Position numbers and translations under genes: made by a program
NCBI GenBank assembly: GCA_031216915.1
Contig: CM062290.1
Location: forward strand, 383,700,718 to 383,764,717
DNA: 64,000 nt
Origin: Pictodentalium vernedei
Taxonomy: Eukaryota > Mollusca > Scaphopoda > Dentaliida > Dentaliidae
Direction: 5' to 3'
Notes under the pieces: generated by a model
Told to the model about the DNA's origin: nothing
What the model saw: only the letters and a program-made list of their open reading frames with translations
The model's database searches: none
In this document: piece after piece, positions 1-11,711 of the stretch
Layout of the letters: every line of letters starts with the position of its first letter
Position numbering within the stretch: position 1 is the first letter of the stretch

Positions 1-2
1 AC

Positions 3-533
3 GATTCTCACTATCGTAGCGTCGGGAACACTATTACCTTTACTAGTAATGTTGGATTTTGGGCTAAGAATCAGGCTCCTAATAAATATCTGGAACGTAT
101 TGTTATTAAGGCCCTTCCATCTTCAGACGGGCATATGCCTTTACTCTGTCCGGTTAGAGCTTTACGTATTTATAAACGAAGATCTCAGTTTATCAGAAAG
201 GGACGAAAATGCTTCTTTCTGTCTCTGATGCCTAATAGAAAGGACATTATGGTCCATTCTATTGCTAGATGGATTCAATTAACTATCCGTACTGCTTATG
301 ATAATCTATCTTCAACTCAGCAGTCTGTGCTTAAGATTTCGGCTCATGAAGTAAGAGCTCTTTCTACATCTTGGGCTTACACAAATAGTGTTGATATTAC
401 AGATTTAATGAAGGCTGCATATTGGTCTCAGCCATCCACATTCACGAATTTTTATCTCAGAAATATTGAGTCCATTTCTGGAGACCTGCATTGTTTAGGT
501 CCGTTATCTGTTGCTCAGAATGTCGTCCACTAA
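3..533 (+). CDS. Tyrosine recombinase, C-terminal catalytic part (DIRS element F), 5' truncated by window edge
   Basis: An uninterrupted frame of 176 codons ends in TAA. It aligns with the last ~175 residues of the recombinase of element M at 42187-42720, with only scattered changes. Visible catalytic features of the family are the His-x-x-Arg box (AHEVRALSTSWA, His codon at 345) and the final tyrosine in FTNFYLRN. The first catalytic arginine (SARRVSELH in M) would lie just upstream of the window. Tyrosine recombinases of DIRS elements integrate a circular DNA intermediate without target duplication. No stop or frameshift is seen in the visible part. Whether the rest of the gene is intact cannot be judged. 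Confidence 0.85.
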   Translation, partial: DSHYRSVGNTITFTSNVGFWAKNQAPNKYLERIVIKALPSSDGHMPLLCPVRALRIYKRRSQFIRKGRKCFFLSLMPNRKDIMVHSIARWIQLTIRTAYDNLSSTQQSVLKISAHEVRALSTSWAYTNSVDITDLMKAAYWSQPSTFTNFYLRNIESISGDLHCLGPLSVAQNVVH

Positions 534-1126
534 ACAGCTGCAACTATAGTTATGCAGGCTTTCTGTTCCAACAGTGACTCTGTCCTGCTTTCCTCTTCGC
601 TCTGGGCTATTTGACCAAGGGGAAGGGGGGGGGGGGAGGGTTCCCTTAGGTCACCTGCTTTATAGTGAAAAGCAAGGGGATACCTCCTCCGGAGTCAGTA
701 ATTCTGAGTCGGTACCGGGATGGTTTTAAAGTGTAAAGCTAATGTTTAAATTCATTCATGTCATATTTTTAAAGTGTAGCTCGGTGTGAAGCATTTGTAT
801 ATGTCACGTGTCAAACGGACGTTAATATACAATCCTCGGACACTTTTAATGATTATAAAGAGTTTCAATTCTCTGGACTTACTTTATTTATTGGCTTACT
901 TTAAAAATAATTAGTATAAAGGGTTATACTGAATGTTAATAGAGAACATGGATGTTATTATGCTCAATTATGAAGGGTGTTGTGTCTTTCTAATTTGTCA
1001 TAAATAAGAAAGATACAAGTAAAGCCTAATCCTCCTTTACTCCTCGAGGGGATAACTCTATTATATATAGTTGAGCTTATTGGATTTTCCTCTATGTCCC
1101 AGGCCCTCCAGCCTTTTTACTATTCA
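534..1126 (+). other. 3' non-coding region of element F with G-run and hairpin
   Basis: There is no credible coding sequence here. A run of 13 G lies at 625-637, flanked by GGGGAA and TTCCC and further out by TGACC and GGTCA, so it can sit in a hairpin loop. A second inverted repeat, GTGTCTTTCT against AGAAAGATAC, lies near 982-1015. Both are conserved at the same places in other family-1 copies. Confidence 0.7.
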
Positions 1127-1213
1127 GCTATGTCTGGGTCATTGGTACAGTATAAAAATGTTAAAAAATTTATAGTAATTTATATATTTTTTATACTTAC
1201 CAATGACCCAGAC
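1127..1213 (+). repeat. Internal complementary region (circle-junction sequence) of element F
   Basis: The segment is the reverse complement of the family-1 left end (ending CAGTATAAAAAT) joined directly to the reverse complement of the right end (starting GTTAAAAAATTTATAG). This is the DIRS-type internal complementary region thought to template the joining of the two element ends. Confidence 0.85.
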
Positions 1214-1287
1214 GGGGATGGCCCTCCCAGGAGTTGGGAACTCGTACCTCCCCTCTGAGTACATAGCCCTGACCAGGCACTGCTTGT

Positions 1288-1515
1288 AAGAATGATAATT
1301 GTTGCCAATTTCGAGACCTCCTTGACACTGCGCATGCGCAGTGGAGGAAAAGTATGGAGGACCAATTAGGACATGTTATTTTCGGTTTTTGATGCAAATT
1401 TTGGGGATTGGGGGGCAAAATTTGTGTTTGACCCTAGATTTTTGAGAATTATCACCAGCTATGTCTGGGTCATTGGTAAGTATAAAAAATATATAAATTA
1501 CTATAAATTTTTAAC
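1288..1515 (+). repeat. Right inverted terminal repeat of element F
   Basis: It is complementary to family-1 left repeats (for example 7170-7371) and has a ~26-nt AT-rich extension at its outer end. It contains the palindrome CACTGCGCATGCGCAGTG near 1326-1343, an NRF1-type motif found in both terminal repeats of the family. Confidence 0.85.
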
Positions 1516-1682
1516 TTTTCGAAAAATTTCAACAAAACCATATCATGTGATCTCTCTTTGGAACGAGCTCATTCCAAAAAGGGGTCACATGATATGGTTT
1601 TGTTTAAACTTTTTGAAAAAATGTAAAAAATGATATTTAAAATAATAAATTTTGAAATCGTCTGCGTTGGGTAAAGGGTTAA
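1516..1682 (+). repeat. MITE1 palindrome, right half, interrupted by element F
   Basis: The palindromic core (TCACATGATATGGTTTTGTT arm) is present and the copy ends in GGGTAAAGGGTTAA, the inverted form of the MITE1 end TTAACCCTTTACCC. The left half is missing because F inserted at the internal site and its left end lies outside the window. Confidence 0.85.
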
Positions 1683-2040
1683 TTGAGTTCACCTTTTCCA
1701 CCCAGTATGCATAACTTTTTGCAGAAAGACAAAATTGGCAGCAGGCAAGCGTATTAAATAACGTTAGAAAATACTCATGGGGAGAAATAATTAAATCACT
1801 ACTGAACCTCCCTTCAAATTCCAACTACAGTGGAGCCTACTTACTTGGATTGTCTTAATCGTCTAGCCCTGTTAATTGAATATAAGACCAATTAAAACAT
1901 TTCTTGTTTCTGCAGCTGGTTTCTCAAGCAATTTTCCCTTTATTTTATAATGAGGGAGGGTGTGTTTTTATTGGGCATCTTTTTATTTTTGTTTTATTTT
2001 TGGCTGCGACGAGCAGCTCTATATGTGGCAATATCGGTCT
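1683..2040. other. Intergenic or intronic sequence, no gene seen
   Basis: No supportable gene or RNA. The last ~60 bases lead into the following tandem array with repeated GTCTGTCTGTCAG-like words. Confidence 0.5.
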
Positions 2041-3480
2041 GTCTGTCAGTCGGTCTGTCACCAACGAGTTTAAAAAACACCATAACTCCTAAAATATTTG
2101 ATGGCATGACACCATACTTGGTATGCAAGGGTATCTTCATGGTGTGCACACCCTCTCAATAGTGCATGTCATTCGGATAATTTCTGTCACATTTATGGAC
2201 TTGTCACCAACGAGTTTTTTTTGTCACCAAGTTTTTTTGTTACCATAACTCCTAAAATACTTGATGGAATGACACCATACTTGGTATGCAAGTGTATGTT
2301 CATTATGTCTACACCCTCTCAATAGTGCATGTCATTCAGATAATTTCTGTCACATTTTTTGGACTTGTCACCAAGAGTTCTTTTGTCACCAACGAGTTTA
2401 AAAAACACCATAACTCCTAAAATACTTGATGGAATGACACCATACTTGGTATGCAAGTGTATCGTCATGATGTCTACACCCTCTCAATAGTGCATGTCAT
2501 TCGGATAATTTCTGTTACATTTATGGACTTATCACCAACAAGTTTTTTTGTCACCAACAAGTTTTCTTGTCACCGAGTTTAAAAAACACCATAACTCCTA
2601 AAATACTTGTTGGAATGACACCATACTTGGTATGCAAGTGTATCTTCATGATGTCTACACCCTCTCAATAGTGCATGTCATTCAGATAATTTCTGTCACA
2701 TTTTTTGGACTTGTCACCGAGTTTTTTTGTCACCAACGAGTTTAAAAAACACCATAATTCCTAAAATACTTGATGGAATGACACCATACTTGGTATGCAA
2801 GTGTACCGTCATGATGTCTCCACTCTCTCAATAGTGCATGTCATTCGGATAATTTCTGTCACATTTATGGACTTGTCACCAACAAGTTTTTTTTGTCACT
2901 AACAAGTTTTTTTGTCACCAACGAGTTTAAGAATACCATAACTCCTAAAATACTCGATGGAATGACACCATACTTGGTATGCAAGTGTATCTTCATGATG
3001 TCTACACCCTCTCAATAGTGCATGTCATTCAGATAATTTCTGTCACATTTTTTGGACTTTGTCACCAACAAGTTTTTTTGTCACCAACGAGTTTTTTTGT
3101 CACCAACGAGTTTAAAAAACACCATAACTCCTAAAATACTTGATGGAATGACACCATACTTGGTATGCAAGTGTATCGTTATGATGTCTACACTCTCTCA
3201 ATAGTGCATGTCATTCGGATAATTTCTGTCACATTTATGGACTTGTCACCAACAAGTTTTTTTTGTCACCAACGAGTTTTTTGTCACCAACGAGTTTAAA
3301 AAACACCATAACTCCTAAAATACTTGATGGAATGACACCATACTTGGTATGCAAATGTATCTTCATGATGTCAACGCCCTCTCAATAGTGCATGTCATGC
3401 GGATAATTTTTGTCACATTTATGGACTTTGTCACCAATGAGTTTTTTTGTCACCAACGAGTTTTAAAACATCATTGACAT
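2041..3480. repeat. Tandem array, about eight units of ~160-186 bp
   Basis: The word ACCATAACTCCTAAAATA recurs near 2079, 2243, 2410, 2590, 2752, 2936, 3122 and 3307. Each copy is followed by the same block (GGAATGACACCATACTTGG, then CTCTCAATAGTGCATGTC). Unit length varies because a short inner word (GTCACCAACGAGTTTTTTT) is itself present one to three times per unit. No coding potential is seen. Confidence 0.9.
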
Positions 3481-3596
3481 TGCACGAATCGTTGCAGCTT
3501 CGGCACTGTGACAGTGCGCTCTAGTTAAATTGTTTATCCACAAAACAGTCCTGAATTTTTTTCAACAGTAAAAATTTTCTGAAAATGTAGTTGAAA

Positions 3597-3664
3597 ATTT
3601 AACCAACTATATGTTGTTTGACAGAGCTCAGTGAGCTCTGTCAAACAAGATACAGTTGGTTAAA
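3597..3664. repeat. Short palindromic MITE (third MITE family)
   Basis: A ~68-bp palindrome has ends TTTAACCAACT and AGTTGGTTAAA around a centre GACAGAGCTC/GAGCTCTGTC. Related palindromes occur at 50028-50095 and 53451-53516, which makes it a repeat family. Confidence 0.75.
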
Positions 3665-4414
3665 TGTTAAGTCCTACAAGTGCAAAATAGTACCAGCGAA
3701 GAAATTTCCTGGTTTAAAAAAAGAGTTATGAGGCAGCCTTTTAATGATGAGATAGGTGCCTGAGAAACAAGTATTTTTTAATTGCCTAACTTCCAACCAC
3801 AAAACAATAAAATTTTATTCCACACATTTTTACTGAAAAAAACTAATATTTCCTGACCCTCTGAACATTGAAAATGCATGCTGGATAACTGGAAAAGAAT
3901 GAGTTGTTTGCATGTTCCAAACCATGCATGTATCTAAAACAATATCATACTTAAAATTCCTTGAAGTATTGAATCATTTCTTGAATACCGTTTCATAATA
4001 GTTACTATTGTTTTTACAATGAACAGATTTTTCTCCTCTTGATTTCTGCTCACCATAAACCTTGTTTACTAATCAAGCCCTCAGCCATTTTAACGCTTTC
4101 CACTTTATTACTTTGTATTCTATGGAAATGTAATTTTCTGTTTCTATAATGTATTTGTAATAATGCAGTTTCCTTGTGGGAACTCTGAGATGTTTGGCTT
4201 TGGCAGTTCTTGTTATCTCAGACCAATGCCCCAGTCAGTAGAAATTCATGGTCCTTTGTTTGTTGAGGGCTTTAGGCCGCTCAGGGCTTCTTGTTCTTTT
4301 TCACCACCAATACCATAATTTTGATAATACAAAACAGATGATTCAAAAACGCTCAGAAAAAATCTGACCAGTTTCACTCCTAACACATCTTGCTGATTCA
4401 TGAAACCACTGTAT
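3665..4414. other. No gene seen
   Basis: AT-rich sequence with no long open frame and no recognised repeat. It ends at the left border of element C. Confidence 0.5.
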
Positions 4415-4620
4415 ATTTTTATACGACAACCAATGGCCCAGACTAGCCGGTGCTAACTCAAATTAATCCAGGGCCAAACACAAATTTTGCCCCCCCCCAA
4501 TTCCCAAAATTTGCATGCAAAACCGAAAAAATCAAGTCATAGATGGTCATCCATACTTTTTAGATCTTCGCATGCACAGTATCCAGGAAGGTACCGAAAT
4601 TGGCACAAACCATCATTCTT
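4415..4620 (+). repeat. Left inverted terminal repeat of element C
   Basis: It starts ATTTTTATACGAC and is complementary to the right repeat 22853-23078. The NRF1-type palindrome is decayed here (TTCGCATGCACAG) and the GGCGCC word is also changed. Confidence 0.8.
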
Positions 4621-5164
4621 TGTTTGGCCCTAAAGTCAGCAACGATGAACTGACATCTGTGCTTTTAAATCTCCTTTTTTTGAGAATGCCAGACACAAAT
4701 CAATGGTAAAATTGGTGGATCCAAGGATATAAATGAATGATGGAAGTGAACAATGGTGGTTAGAAATGTACAGGGCCGTTACTTTATAATAATTCTAATA
4801 ATTATTTCATGTTTCCCAATTTTGGGACATGTGCCTGACGTCATCATTCTTGCTGATGATTTATCCACTGTTTGTTAAGTGTTCCTTCCTTATCCCTCCT
4901 TGAAGCCCTCCTGTTAAACTCCCAAGCTTTTTGGCTTATTTTTATCGAAATTTTTTATTAAATTTCTTGGGAGTTTAACGTGTGTAACAGAAAGTTTATT
5001 CTGTTTATCCATATGATTACATCATCACCCTAGGGGTGTTTGGTCGTTTGGGTCATGCATCTTCTGGCCAACTTCTGGCCTTTTTTCTGTGTCTGATGTC
5101 TTGTTTCGTTTTTTTCCTTGACGTTCACATTGGCAACGTCTTTAAATATATGCAGTATTTAGTT

Positions 5165-5402
5165 ATTATTATACCCTCCGCAAACAAAGTTGGAGGGGGG
5201 GGGGGGGGCGTATATAGGAATCACCCTCTCCATTCATCTGTCCATCCTTATAAGCGCAACTCCTCCTAAACCGTTTGAAGAATTTTCATGAAACTTTACA
5301 CAATGGAAGAACTCCGTATGAAGATGTGCATGAAGCAATATAATTCCGTTCTGACAGGCGCGGGGGGTATCACTTTGTGAGCTTGCTCACAGTACCTCTA
5401 GT
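5165..5402. repeat. Insertion in the 5' leader of element C with G-run
   Basis: The leader of G, the other family-2 element, runs straight across this point (around 26415-26435), while C has ~235 extra bases. The insert contains a run of 14 G near 5196, then CATTCATCTGTCCATCC, and ends near a small palindrome GTGAGCTTGCTCAC. Similar CTGTCCATC-rich repeats occur at 44.5 and 47.6 kb. I cannot name the family. Confidence 0.6.
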
Positions 5403-5666
5403 TACTGTAGGATTGTTGTAAGATACATTAATTAATATTCCGTTAGTGTAGCAAAAAAATTTTGGATTTTGTCCACACTTAGGTTTTATTGGGATGCCCT
5501 TGGCCTCCTCATGTTCCCTTTGGGAACTTAGGAGGCTTTTTTCGAAAATTTATCGAAAAATGGTTTGAATTTAATTTTTCGATTTTGATTGCTGTTTGTT
5601 ATGTATCTTTATCATATAATTATTGTGGAGTTTGTGGGAGTACGATCGACTTAGTTTTGCTTAATC

Positions 5667-7169
5667 ATGAAAGCTTACTGCTCAAAATGCAAGGCGAGGA
5701 AGTCTTCCTCAGATTTACATGCGCGTTGCCTTGCCTGTAGTCAATGTACTCCTGCAGATTCTGCAAGGGATAAGGCCACTGGGCTTTGGTTTTAATCCCT
5801 TGCAGGCAGCTAGCTCAACTGGTGAAGACACCGAAGGGCTTGCATTGAGTCGGGGCTGATCAGCCCAGGCCCCGAGATCAGCCCCGAGGAGCACTTGCTG
5901 GGGGCTTTTTTTCAAGCCCCGACATTTTCCACAAAAAAGCACTAACAATAATGGACAAAATGGAAAATCAGCCCCGAAAAGGCCCCGACCTCAATATGTG
6001 GGGGACTTTTTTTTAGGGCCCGACCATTTTACTCAAGGCGAGCCCTGCACCGGGTATGTCAGTTACGGTCAAAGGAAGTGTAACGGGTAGAGCGAGCACC
6101 TTCAAAACAAAAGCTCACCCAGTGATGACGGAACTAGGGAGAAAGCCAGCAAGTTGCTTGTCGGGAGGCATGGCGAGGTATGAAAAGGCAGCGAGTGGGA
6201 GAGGTCCCTCTTTAACCCAGCAACATCTGGGGCCAGATGTTATGAGAAACTTGCATGGGCCAGAGCATACATCCACACCTGCTGCTCGGGACGTTCCATC
6301 TAGACTGCAGCCTGCCTAGGCTACAGTCACGGCTTCCTCTGCTACGATCAGTAAGCACACACGACCACATCCTAGCTACCCGAATTCGGATTTTCAGCAA
6401 AGACGGAGCCAGTCTTCGCCCGTGAAGTCAGACCATCTGGTAGCTAGGGAGCAGAGACTTCGATCATCAGGATGTTCGGAGAAGAGATCCATCTCCGGAA
6501 CGCTGTCCCAGGAGCAGCAAGCGGCTGAAAAACAGAAAACCACTGCTCCTCAAGCCTTGGTGACGGACTTGCTGTCGCAGATTGCGCAGCTGATCGCAGC
6601 ATCCCAGCAAGTGCGGGAGCGGCCTCCCTCAGACTCTGGAAGTGAGCTCTCAGATGGTGCTGGGTTGTTCCAGTCGTCTGTTCACGCAGATGCAGTGGAC
6701 CAGGATTCTCAGTTGATTCAGTCGGATGGTGAAAGGGATAAGGAAGAGGACTGCCCTTCCCCTTTGGAACAACATATGGTTGCGATGGACTTTTTCCATC
6801 AGTACTATCCTGAGTTTGTTCCACTGAATCAGCAAGCTGCGACAACAAGGGAGAAACCGCTGAGATCTTTAGACGCAGACTTTATACGGAGGAAGGAAGA
6901 AGTTCTTTCTTTCCCGGTTCAGTCTAGATTGGTGTTGCAGGCCTTCGGCCATGTAGACGACGCCATATTTAACCTCTCGAGTGTGAGGATAAAAGGCGGT
7001 TTCTTATCAACATCTTCTATAAATATTCTATTCCTTGGACTACGTTCATTTAACGCGGTTGGAGAAGATGTTCAGAGAGCTCCTCTACGTTTAGATGAGC
7101 AGGCTGGGGATTTAGACATATCCTTACCTGCTTCATTCAACATTTGCTCAGATGTGATGGAAACTGTGA
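5667..7169 (+). pseudogene. gag-like gene of element C, broken
   Basis: The start ATG at 5667 is followed by the conserved cysteine cluster (CSKCKARKSSSDLHARCLACSQC). The frame is then lost in a ~295-bp foreign segment. Gag similarity resumes near 6060, and from about 6422 an open frame of ~250 codons matches the middle and second half of M gag (for example SQIAQLIAASQQ and SDGERDKEEDC). It ends where element A was inserted at 7170, in the codons for DVMETVN. The last ~200 residues of gag, including the RG-rich tail, are missing. A functional product is not expected. Confidence 0.8.
5761..6055. other. Foreign segment splitting gag of element C
   Basis: It replaces the region between the cysteine cluster and the second gag block. 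It opens with an inverted repeat (CTGCAAGGGAT at its start, ATCCCTTGCAG about 30 bases later) and contains several GGGGCTGATCAGCCCC-like words. No match to other repeats in the window was noticed. Confidence 0.45.
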
Positions 7170-8776
7170 ATTTTTATACTGTACCAATGACCCAGACATA
7201 GCTGGTGCTAACTCTTAAAAATCTAGGGCCAAACACAAATTTTGCCCCCCAATCCCCAAAATTTGCATCTAAAACCGAAGAAATCATGTCCTGAATGGCC
7301 CTCCATACTTAGCCTCTACTGCGCATGCGCAGTGTCAAGGACGTCCCGAAATTGGCGCCATTTATCATTCTTTGTTTGGCCCTTCATCAGTTCACATCTG
7401 ACTGATCTTTGTGCTTGTAAATCTCAGTTTAAATGATGCCAGGCATATAAATATTAGAGAAATGGTGGATCTAAGGAGGAAATAGAAGGAGGAGAGGAAA
7501 AATGAGTGACAGAAAATAATCAGGGCTGTAACTTAAAATTTTTTAATGAAATTGTGTAAGTTACCTATTTTCGAGGCATGGGCCTGTTGTGGTCATTCTT
7601 GCTATAAAGTTACACTGCTTGTTCAGTGTTTTCCTCTCTCCCTTTCCTTTAAGTCCCCCCTTGCTATTCTCCCATGCTTTTGGCATATTTTCTGTAATAT
7701 TATTACTAAAATTTCTTGGGAGTTTTAGCTGGATAACAGAATGAATTCTGTTCTTTTCCCCATGTTTACGTCCTCACCCATGGGTGTTTAGGCATAGTGT
7801 TCTGCATCTACCATCTGATGTTCTGCAGTTTCTTCCCTGGAAGTCTCTGTTTTGCATCAGATAGTGTATTATTGGTAACTGATTTCGGGCCAGGGTTATC
7901 AGTGCCTGGAATCATGTTTCTGGTGTTTTTACACTTCTTGTTTACATTGACAACAGCCTCTGTGGAGGGGGATTTCTTGTCTTTGTGTTAGTTTAATCAT
8001 AACTGGATACATTATTATTATTCGTAAGTGTTGCATTAATTTTTTTAAATATTTTTAAAATTTTTGTCCACACTTAGACTTGGGATCCATTGGGGCTCAA
8101 CGTTACTTTTCAGAAACTTGGGCTTTTCTGAAAAAATATTATTTTTATACTGTACCAGTGACCCAGACATAGCTGGTGCTAACTCTTAAAATATAGGGCC
8201 AAACACAAATTTTGCCCCCCAATCCCCAAAATTTGCATCTAAAACCAAAGAAAACATGTCCTGAATGGCCCTCCACACTTCACCTCTACTGCGCATGCGC
8301 AGTGTCAAGGACGTTCCGAAATTAGCGCCATTAATCATTCTTAGTTTGGCCCTTCATCAGTTAACATCTGACTGATCTTTGTGCTTGTAAATCTCAGTTT
8401 AAATGATGCCAGACACATAAATATTAGTGAAATGGTGATTCTAAGGAGGATAGAGAAGGAGGAGAGGAAAAATGTGTGACAGAATATTATCAGGGCTGTA
8501 ACTTAAAATTTTTTAATGAAATTATGTTAAGTTACCTATTTTCGAGGCAGCAGCCATTTTGTTGTCATTCTTGTTATTTAGTTACACTGATTTTTCAGGC
8601 TTGGGATCCATTGGGGCTCAACGTTACTTTTCAGAAACTTGGGCTGTTCTGAAAAAATATTTTTTCAAAATATTTTGATTTCAATTATTTTTTCTATGTT
8701 AATGGATCATATTATTATTATGTATTTTGATTGTCAGGGGTTGGTGCGAGTACCAGGACTTTGTTTTCTTTTCACA

Positions 8777-11711
8777 TTGAAAGGATTTTGATCAATTGTA
8801 ATAAGAGGAAGTCTTCCTCTGACTTTTATAATCATTCTATATGTAGTCAGTGTACTCGCATTAACTCCTGTTCTGTATCTGATTGTTTCGATGACAACAT
8901 GGGAAGCGTATGTCACGGTATGTTAGTGGGGAATTGGACATTCCGGTCCTTTCCCCGCAGGGTCACTCTACTTTATCAATTTCTATTTCAGCCGATCAAG
9001 ATTAGGGTGATGTATCTGTGATGTCTTCCAACAGTGTGCCTCCGTCGTCACAATTAATGAAGGGCTAGCGGAAAAGTGCTCATGTAAATACGCCAATTGC
9101 CTAAGAGGACCCTAGTAGGTTCGACGGCCTTTGACGTCCGCTAGCTCGCCCGGTGTAGCGTCCATTCATCGAATGGTTCGGCAGCCGGGTTCGTCCGTTG
9201 CAGTCTAGAAGGAGTTTTGGGGTGATGCGAGCACTATAAATCAACCAAATGCACACCCAGTGACGGCGGATTAGAGGGAGAACGGAGGAAGCCTTTTAGT
9301 CCGGTTCATAGCTCGTTTTGGTCCATCCGGACAGCGAGCGAGAGAGGCCCCTCTCTCGTACAACAACATCTGGCCCCAGATGTTGTGGTACAAAATGTTT
9401 TGCATTCGGAGCATACGTCCGCCGCTCGGGACGCTCTGACATATGGTCAGTCCGGAGAGACTGTCAATAAGGCTTCCTCATGGTAGCGCACACGACCGCT
9501 CTTGGCTACGTGACCTCGGATATCCAGTCAGCTTCGCCAGTCAGAGAATCATCGGCGACCAGGTCACACCATCCGGTAGCCAGGGACACGAGGCCTGCAG
9601 ACTCCGGACGTTCGCATAGGAAAGTGTGCGGGAGTCAACGTACACGGAGCTTCCGGCGGCAATGCATCGTAAGACCGCTACTGCACAGGCCTCGGGGACG
9701 GACGTGCTATCCTAAATAGCACAGCTTATCGCAGCATCCCAGCAACAACTGAATCTGTCGCATAATGTTTTATCTGACGATGCTGGGTCGGGACGCCCGA
9801 AAATTTCATCCAGTCTGACGGGATACCGAAAGGGATTCGGAGAATTTCGAGCTTTCCCTTTCGGAACAACATATGCTGTTGTGTATGTCATCTGACTTGA
9901 TCTTCTACAGGTTCTTTCGTCGGACCAGAATGCTGTGATGCCGGATAAGAAACTGATAGCGTCGGTGGACTTAGAAATTTTTGGTTCGGTTCAGGGACAT
10001 CGTCCCTCAGTTCCGACATAGTCCAATAATGTCACACAAACTTTCGAATTATTGAACGACGCTATATATTTATTATTATATGCTTGCTATTACCAAGCAT
10101 TTCTGGTTTCTTGTTCGCAAAGTTACGGAGATGTCTTTCAAAAGTGTGCCTCTGTCGTCATAGTTAATGAAGAGCTAGCGGCAATTAGTGCTCATTGAAT
10201 ATGTCTATCGCCTAAGAGGTCCCTTGTAGGATCGACGGAGTGACATTCGCTAGCTCACCCGGTGTAGCGTACATTCATCGAATGGTTCGGCTGCCGGGTT
10301 CGTCCGTTGCGGTCTAGGAAGGAGATTTGGGTGATGCGAGCACTATAATTACTTTAGTACTCACCCAGTGACGGCGGATTGAGGACAGATCGGAGGAAGC
10401 CTGTTAGTCCGGTTCCTGGTTTGTCCAGGTTCGTCCGGGCTGTGAGCGAGAGAGGTCCCTCTCTTGTCCAACAACATAGGGGACCGCATGTAGTGGTTCA
10501 GATATTTTACATTCGGAGCATATGTCCGTCGCTCGGGACGCTCCGTTATATTGACAGTCCGAAAGACTGTCGATAATGCTTCCTCATCCTCACAGCAGTG
10601 CACGCGACCGCACATTGGCTACGTGACCTCGAGTATCCGATCAGTTTCGTCATTCAGTGATTCCACGGCAAACAGGTCACGCCATCCGGTAGCCAAGGGA
10701 CACGAGGCCTATACACTCCGTTCGCTCGCATATTAGTAGTATGCACGGGGTAACGATCACGGAGCTTCCAGCGGCAATGCATCGTAGGACCGCTTCTCCA
10801 CAGGCCTCAGTGACGGACGTGCTATCCGAGTTAGCACAGTTTTTTTGCAGCATCCCAGCAATCGACAGTTTCTTGGTCGAATCAGGAATTATCCGACGGC
10901 GCTGGGTCGGTGCGGTCCGCGGTTGCATCAGGTACGGACGACCGAACGCTTTATAGGGTCCGACAGGATGGCGAAAGGGATTCGAAAGATTTCGAGTTTT
11001 CCCTTTCGTAGCATCGGAAGCTGCCATACATATCTTCCGGCATTATCTTCCAGTGATTGTTATTTTCGGACTACATTGCTGCGATGTTGGATAAGAGACT
11101 TATAGCATCATTGGACACGGAATTTTGGTTCGGTTCAAGGACATTGTCCCTGACTTACCGACACAGTCCAATAATGTCATTAGAACATGTGTATTATTTA
11201 TCGACGCTATATATATATAAGCCTGCTACCAAGCATGATAGTTTAGTTTCTTGTCCGCAATGCTCATTTCTGCCTTTTATCATTTATACGAATAATTTAT
11301 TTTGGCAGAACAGGGCATACCGAGAGTTCATATGCGTCTAGACGGCGTGGTTAAAGACTGGAAATAATCTTTTTCGCCGTCTATGTCTTTTCCAACCACA
11401 ATGTTGGAAATGACAATGATGTCTAATAGACTTAACTTAGACGCTTTATCATACGTAATCCACCTTACTGAGGCGTTATCATTACGTCTTCAAGAGAAAG
11501 AATTCCGGGATATAATCCTCAGTGTGATTTCTTTTGAGGGCAGTAGTTTGTTCACGTATAACTCCGCCCTTCAGTGGCTGCTTGGAGTTGGTTAGACGTG
11601 ACGCAGCCCTAGCTACATCCACGCACGTGGATAGTAAGGTGAAGAACTCTCTCAGAATCGCTTCGTTCTCGGAGAAGCTTCTCTTCGACGGCAACTTTTC
11701 AGCAATCCATG
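8777..11711 (+). pseudogene. gag remains of element B, middle section duplicated
   Basis: Similarity to M gag starts at the former initiator (now TTG at 8777), and many stops and shifts follow. The gag section starting GATGTCTTCCAACAGTG at 9020 is repeated from about 10130 (GATGTCTTTCAAAAGTG), roughly 1.1 kb per copy. The last gag block reaches the word CAGCAATCCATGAATTGCTC near 11711, where it is fused to the RNase H region. No long open frame survives. Confidence 0.8.

Larger units (their letters stand above)
1..1515 (+). mobile_element. DIRS-like element F (family 1), 3' part only
   Basis: This is the right-hand part of a family-1 tyrosine-recombinase retrotransposon cut by the window start. 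In order it holds the recombinase C-terminus (3-533), a 3' non-coding stretch with a G-run at 625-637 and a hairpin near 982-1015, the internal complementary region (1127-1213) and the right inverted terminal repeat (1288-1515). The right end reads TTTTTAAC and is followed by TTTTCGAAAAATTTCAAC, which is the interior of a MITE1 palindrome. The element therefore sits inside a MITE1 copy whose left half lies before the window. The recombinase stretch is uninterrupted, so F is younger or less decayed than A, B and D. Confidence 0.88.

Noticed and set aside
1180-1418. Small minus-strand open frames repeated near 1.2, 20.3, 43.4 and 60.3 kb
   Set aside because: They lie inside the terminal repeats and circle-junction regions and recur only because those repeats recur.
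2041-3480. CRISPR-like array
   Set aside because: Units are long and fully similar to each other with no unique spacers, and the context is an animal genome.
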